A stretch of DNA of 6,194 bases from Thermoplasmata archaeon (lineage in GTDB: Archaea; Thermoplasmatota; Thermoplasmata; Thermoplasmatales; Thermoplasmataceae), in the NCBI GenBank assembly GCA_021802165.1, contig JAKAAU010000098.1, positions 1-6,194 on the forward strand. The letters are read 5' to 3'. Positions 4,526 to 6,194 of this stretch are shown here, one piece after another. The first letter of the stretch is position 1, and each line of letters opens with the position of its first letter. Position numbers and translations under genes: made by a program. The notes beneath the pieces were generated by a model. That model was not told where the DNA came from and made no database searches. It saw only the letters and a program-made list of their open reading frames with translations.

Positions 4526-5003
4526 AAATTTATTAAATTTACTGGAAAATACTGATATCAATTATTTCAGTATAGTATCGGACAGCCGTGAAGTATATAA
4601 AAATTTAAAGGGAGATATTACAAAGGTATCAGATCTCTTTGCAGTGCAGAAACTGGTTAATAAAATATCTTTAGAAGAATATTCCAATAAAAAATATCAG
4701 AAAATTGACCAGGATGATAACATAGTAATAGAAAAACAATTAGAACATGACAGTTATAAATTTACCAGAATAGGTTCATTCAAAGATTTAGATGAGATAA
4801 TGTCAACAGCTATTTCAATACCTGCAATGTATGTCTTTATCGATAGTGGAAACACATTTGAAAAGTTTTCACAGAACCTTGATAACAGGGAAATACCAAA
4901 CGTGCTTGTAAAATACAGACATGGGCAATTCCATGTGGGCGAGAAAATATTTTCTTCAATAGACAGGCTGGGAAGTTATATCATGAAGAAATATTATCTA
5001 TGA
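4512..5003 (+). CDS. Protein of unknown function, partner of the RHH gene
   Basis: I do not recognise this 163-residue protein. It has no signal peptide or obvious membrane segment and no cysteine, and is rich in Asp, Glu, Lys, Asn, Ile and Tyr. The N-terminal half is probably helical and charged (ENLLNLLENTDINYFSI at 5-21; LEEYSNKKYQKI near 54-65). The second half looks more globular: IPAMYVFIDSG (103-113) resembles a buried strand, IPNVLVKYRHGQFHVGEKIF (128-147) a strand-turn-strand, then a last helix DRLGSYIMKKYYL. The start at 4512 follows a GGAG and gives a 14-bp overlap with the RHH gene; the ATG at 4497 would make it 29 bp. The overlap implies coupled expression. The 3' end runs 23 bp into the convergent ABC ATPase gene. 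It could be a toxin, co-regulator or lineage-specific protein; nothing seen decides this. Confidence 0.75.
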   Translation: MINYENLLNLLENTDINYFSIVSDSREVYKNLKGDITKVSDLFAVQKLVNKISLEEYSNKKYQKIDQDDNIVIEKQLEHDSYKFTRIGSFKDLDEIMSTAISIPAMYVFIDSGNTFEKFSQNLDNREIPNVLVKYRHGQFHVGEKIFSSIDRLGSYIMKKYYL

Positions 5004-5883
5004 CCTTTCCATTGATTACCGAGACATATATATCTTCAAGGTTATCATATTTTTCCACATAATTTATTTTTAACCCCTGTTTCATCAACTCACTTATAAT
5101 TTCAGCGTTGCTGAAATTTTTATTTTTCTCGATAATAAAGACATTCTTATCACGAGAATAATTCTTAACCTTATCGCTGATTATATTTACATTATTTTCT
5201 GCAGTAATTTTCAAGAGGTCTCTCTCCGGCGACATGGCAGAATCATATTCTATTTTGCCATTGTTTATAATTATAGTGCGATCACATAATTCCCTTGCCT
5301 CGTAAATTAAATGAGTACTCAGGAGCACCAGATGATCCTTTGCCAGGGATTTAATTATATTCCTTATATCGACCATTCCCTTTGGATCAAGCCCAAATGT
5401 AGGTTCATCTAGAACTATTATATCCGGATTTCCCAGCATAGCTACAGATAGTGCGAGCCTCTGTTTCATGCCCCTGGAATAATTACCTGTTTTCCTTCTA
5501 ATAAAATCATTGATTTCTGTAAGTTCTCCAAGGCGTTTTACTTCTGATGCAAACTCACTCTTATTTAATCCTTTAATTCTGGCAGTAAATTGTAAAATTT
5601 CATACCCGGTTAGATAACTGTAGAATTCTGGCTGCTCTATGAGCGCCCCGACTGTTTCCAGTGCCTTCTCCGGGTACATAGCCACATTGATATTATTGAG
5701 TTCAACTTTTCCTTTTGAAGGTTTTATAATATTTGTTGTTAATTTCAGCATTGTAGTTTTGCCTGCCCCGTTAGGTCCAAGGAGTCCTGTACACCCATGC
5801 CCCTCTATCTTAAGATTGATTGAATCCAGAGCCCTGATTTTGCCGTAATTTTCTGTAAGCCCATCCATGTATATTTCCATCAT
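4981..5883 (-). CDS. ABC transporter ATP-binding protein (ABC-2 type exporter)
   Basis: This is the ATPase that powers a membrane ABC transporter from the cytoplasmic side. In its 300 residues all nucleotide-site motifs are intact: Walker A GPNGAGKT (36-43), Q-loop Gln84 in LIEQPEFY, signature YSRGMKQ (135-141), Walker B IIVLDE (155-160), D-loop GLD (164-166) and switch His191 in LSTH. About 85 C-terminal residues follow the core domain, as in the CcmA/NatA/DrrA-like exporter group. The ATG at 5883 is followed at once by a second ATG; AAGGAGGTG just upstream could serve either. The start overlaps the permease stop as ATGA, so the two are translated together. The substrate cannot be told; related systems export drugs, lipids, peptides or ions. 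The 3' end overlaps the convergent unknown gene by 23 bp, a sign of tight packing. Confidence 0.93.
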   Translation of the reverse strand: MMEIYMDGLTENYGKIRALDSINLKIEGHGCTGLLGPNGAGKTTMLKLTTNIIKPSKGKVELNNINVAMYPEKALETVGALIEQPEFYSYLTGYEILQFTARIKGLNKSEFASEVKRLGELTEINDFIRRKTGNYSRGMKQRLALSVAMLGNPDIIVLDEPTFGLDPKGMVDIRNIIKSLAKDHLVLLSTHLIYEARELCDRTIIINNGKIEYDSAMSPERDLLKITAENNVNIISDKVKNYSRDKNVFIIEKNKNFSNAEIISELMKQGLKINYVEKYDNLEDIYVSVINGKVIDNISS

Positions 5884-6194
5884 GACACCTCCTTTTTCTC
5901 AAACAATAATAAGGCTATTGCAAGTGATATAACAGTATATATGACCATGACCATGGCTGCGATTACTATGGCGGAGAAAGGGGCAGGATTAATATCCAGA
6001 TGGCTTATGAAAGGGTTCTCTACGTTTACGTTGATATATACCCTTTCTATTATACTGCCGGCTTCATTAAGAAAATAAACAGGTGTATACTTATAAAGGA
6101 GCTCAACTATAAATGAACCCGCCTCGAATACTATGTAATAAATGACAAATACAGTAATATATGCATATGTATTCTTATTGAAAATTGCACTTAT
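5880..6194 (-). CDS. ABC-2 type transporter permease, C-terminal part
   Basis: An open minus-strand frame enters from the right edge and encodes the last 104 residues of a membrane protein before TGA at 5882-5880. It has a hydrophobic segment YAYITVFVIYYIVF, then a polar stretch of about 50 residues containing NVENPFISHLDINPA, which probably faces outside. A final strong membrane helix, AIVIAAMVMVIYTVISLAIA plus LLLF, is followed by the short basic tail EKKEVS. A last helix ending in a charged F-x-x-x-(D/E)-V tail is typical of ABC-2 permeases. Its stop overlaps the ATPase start by 4 bp (ATGA), which supports the pairing. The frame has no start inside the window, so it is a 3' fragment cut by the window edge and not a pseudogene as far as visible. 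Confidence 0.85.
   Translation of the reverse strand: MSAIFNKNTYAYITVFVIYYIVFEAGSFIVELLYKYTPVYFLNEAGSIIERVYINVNVENPFISHLDINPAPFSAIVIAAMVMVIYTVISLAIALLLFEKKEVS
5886..5894 (-). promoter_or_regulatory. Very strong Shine-Dalgarno of the ABC ATPase gene
   Basis: Minus-strand AAGGAGGTG is a near-complete match to the anti-Shine-Dalgarno and lies within the last codons of the permease. The GGAGG core is 4 bp from the first ATG (5883) and 7 bp from the second (5880). It is the strongest ribosome-binding site in the window and suggests high ATPase output relative to permease. Confidence 0.75.

Noticed and set aside
5639..5848. Plus-strand open frame opposite the ABC ATPase
   Set aside because: It is the antisense of the Walker A and Q-loop region and has no support as a gene.

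Overview
The window looks like a stretch of an AT-rich archaeal chromosome, most probably from the Thermoplasmatales (Thermoplasma / Ferroplasma / Acidiplasma / Cuniculiplasma type). The archaeal assignment rests on four things: an aIF2-beta with a C-terminal TRAM domain, an HTH-fused CTP-dependent riboflavin kinase, a Dph6-type diphthamide enzyme, and TATA-box promoters about 25 bp from start codons. The narrower placement is inference from gene types and base composition.

Layout. (1) Bases 1-167 are an AT-rich leader with a nested palindrome and the pyrB promoter. (2) Bases 168-1542 (+) are pyrB-pyrI, the catalytic and regulatory subunits of aspartate carbamoyltransferase, 1 bp apart. (3) Bases 1552-2849 (-) are a riboflavin kinase/regulator gene followed by a dph6-like gene, joined by an ATGA overlap and convergent with pyrI. 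(4) Bases 2941-3905 (-) are aIF2-beta followed by a PIN-domain nuclease gene, joined by a TAATG overlap. (5) Bases 3906-4147 are a very AT-rich divergent intergenic region with several short repeats. (6) Bases 4148-5003 (+) are a ribbon-helix-helix (RHH) regulator and an overlapping gene of unknown function. (7) Bases 4981-6194 (-) are an ABC-type exporter: a permease cut by the window edge, then its ATPase, joined by an ATGA overlap. The ATPase 3' end overlaps the unknown gene by 23 bp.

How the genes work together. PyrB and PyrI form the allosteric enzyme for the committed step of pyrimidine synthesis. The kinase makes FMN and probably represses riboflavin genes, including its own. Dph6 and aIF2-beta both serve translation (elongation factor 2 modification and initiation). 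The PIN protein may act in rRNA processing. The ABC pair forms an export or membrane-remodelling transporter. The RHH/unknown pair is the least explained part and is the best candidate for something new.

Two modes of translation start are visible. Genes that open transcription units (ribK, RHH, probably aIF2-beta) have a TATA-like box about 25 bp before the start codon and no Shine-Dalgarno, as expected for leaderless mRNAs. The internal genes pyrI, the unknown gene and the ABC ATPase have clear Shine-Dalgarno sequences. pyrB fits either mode.
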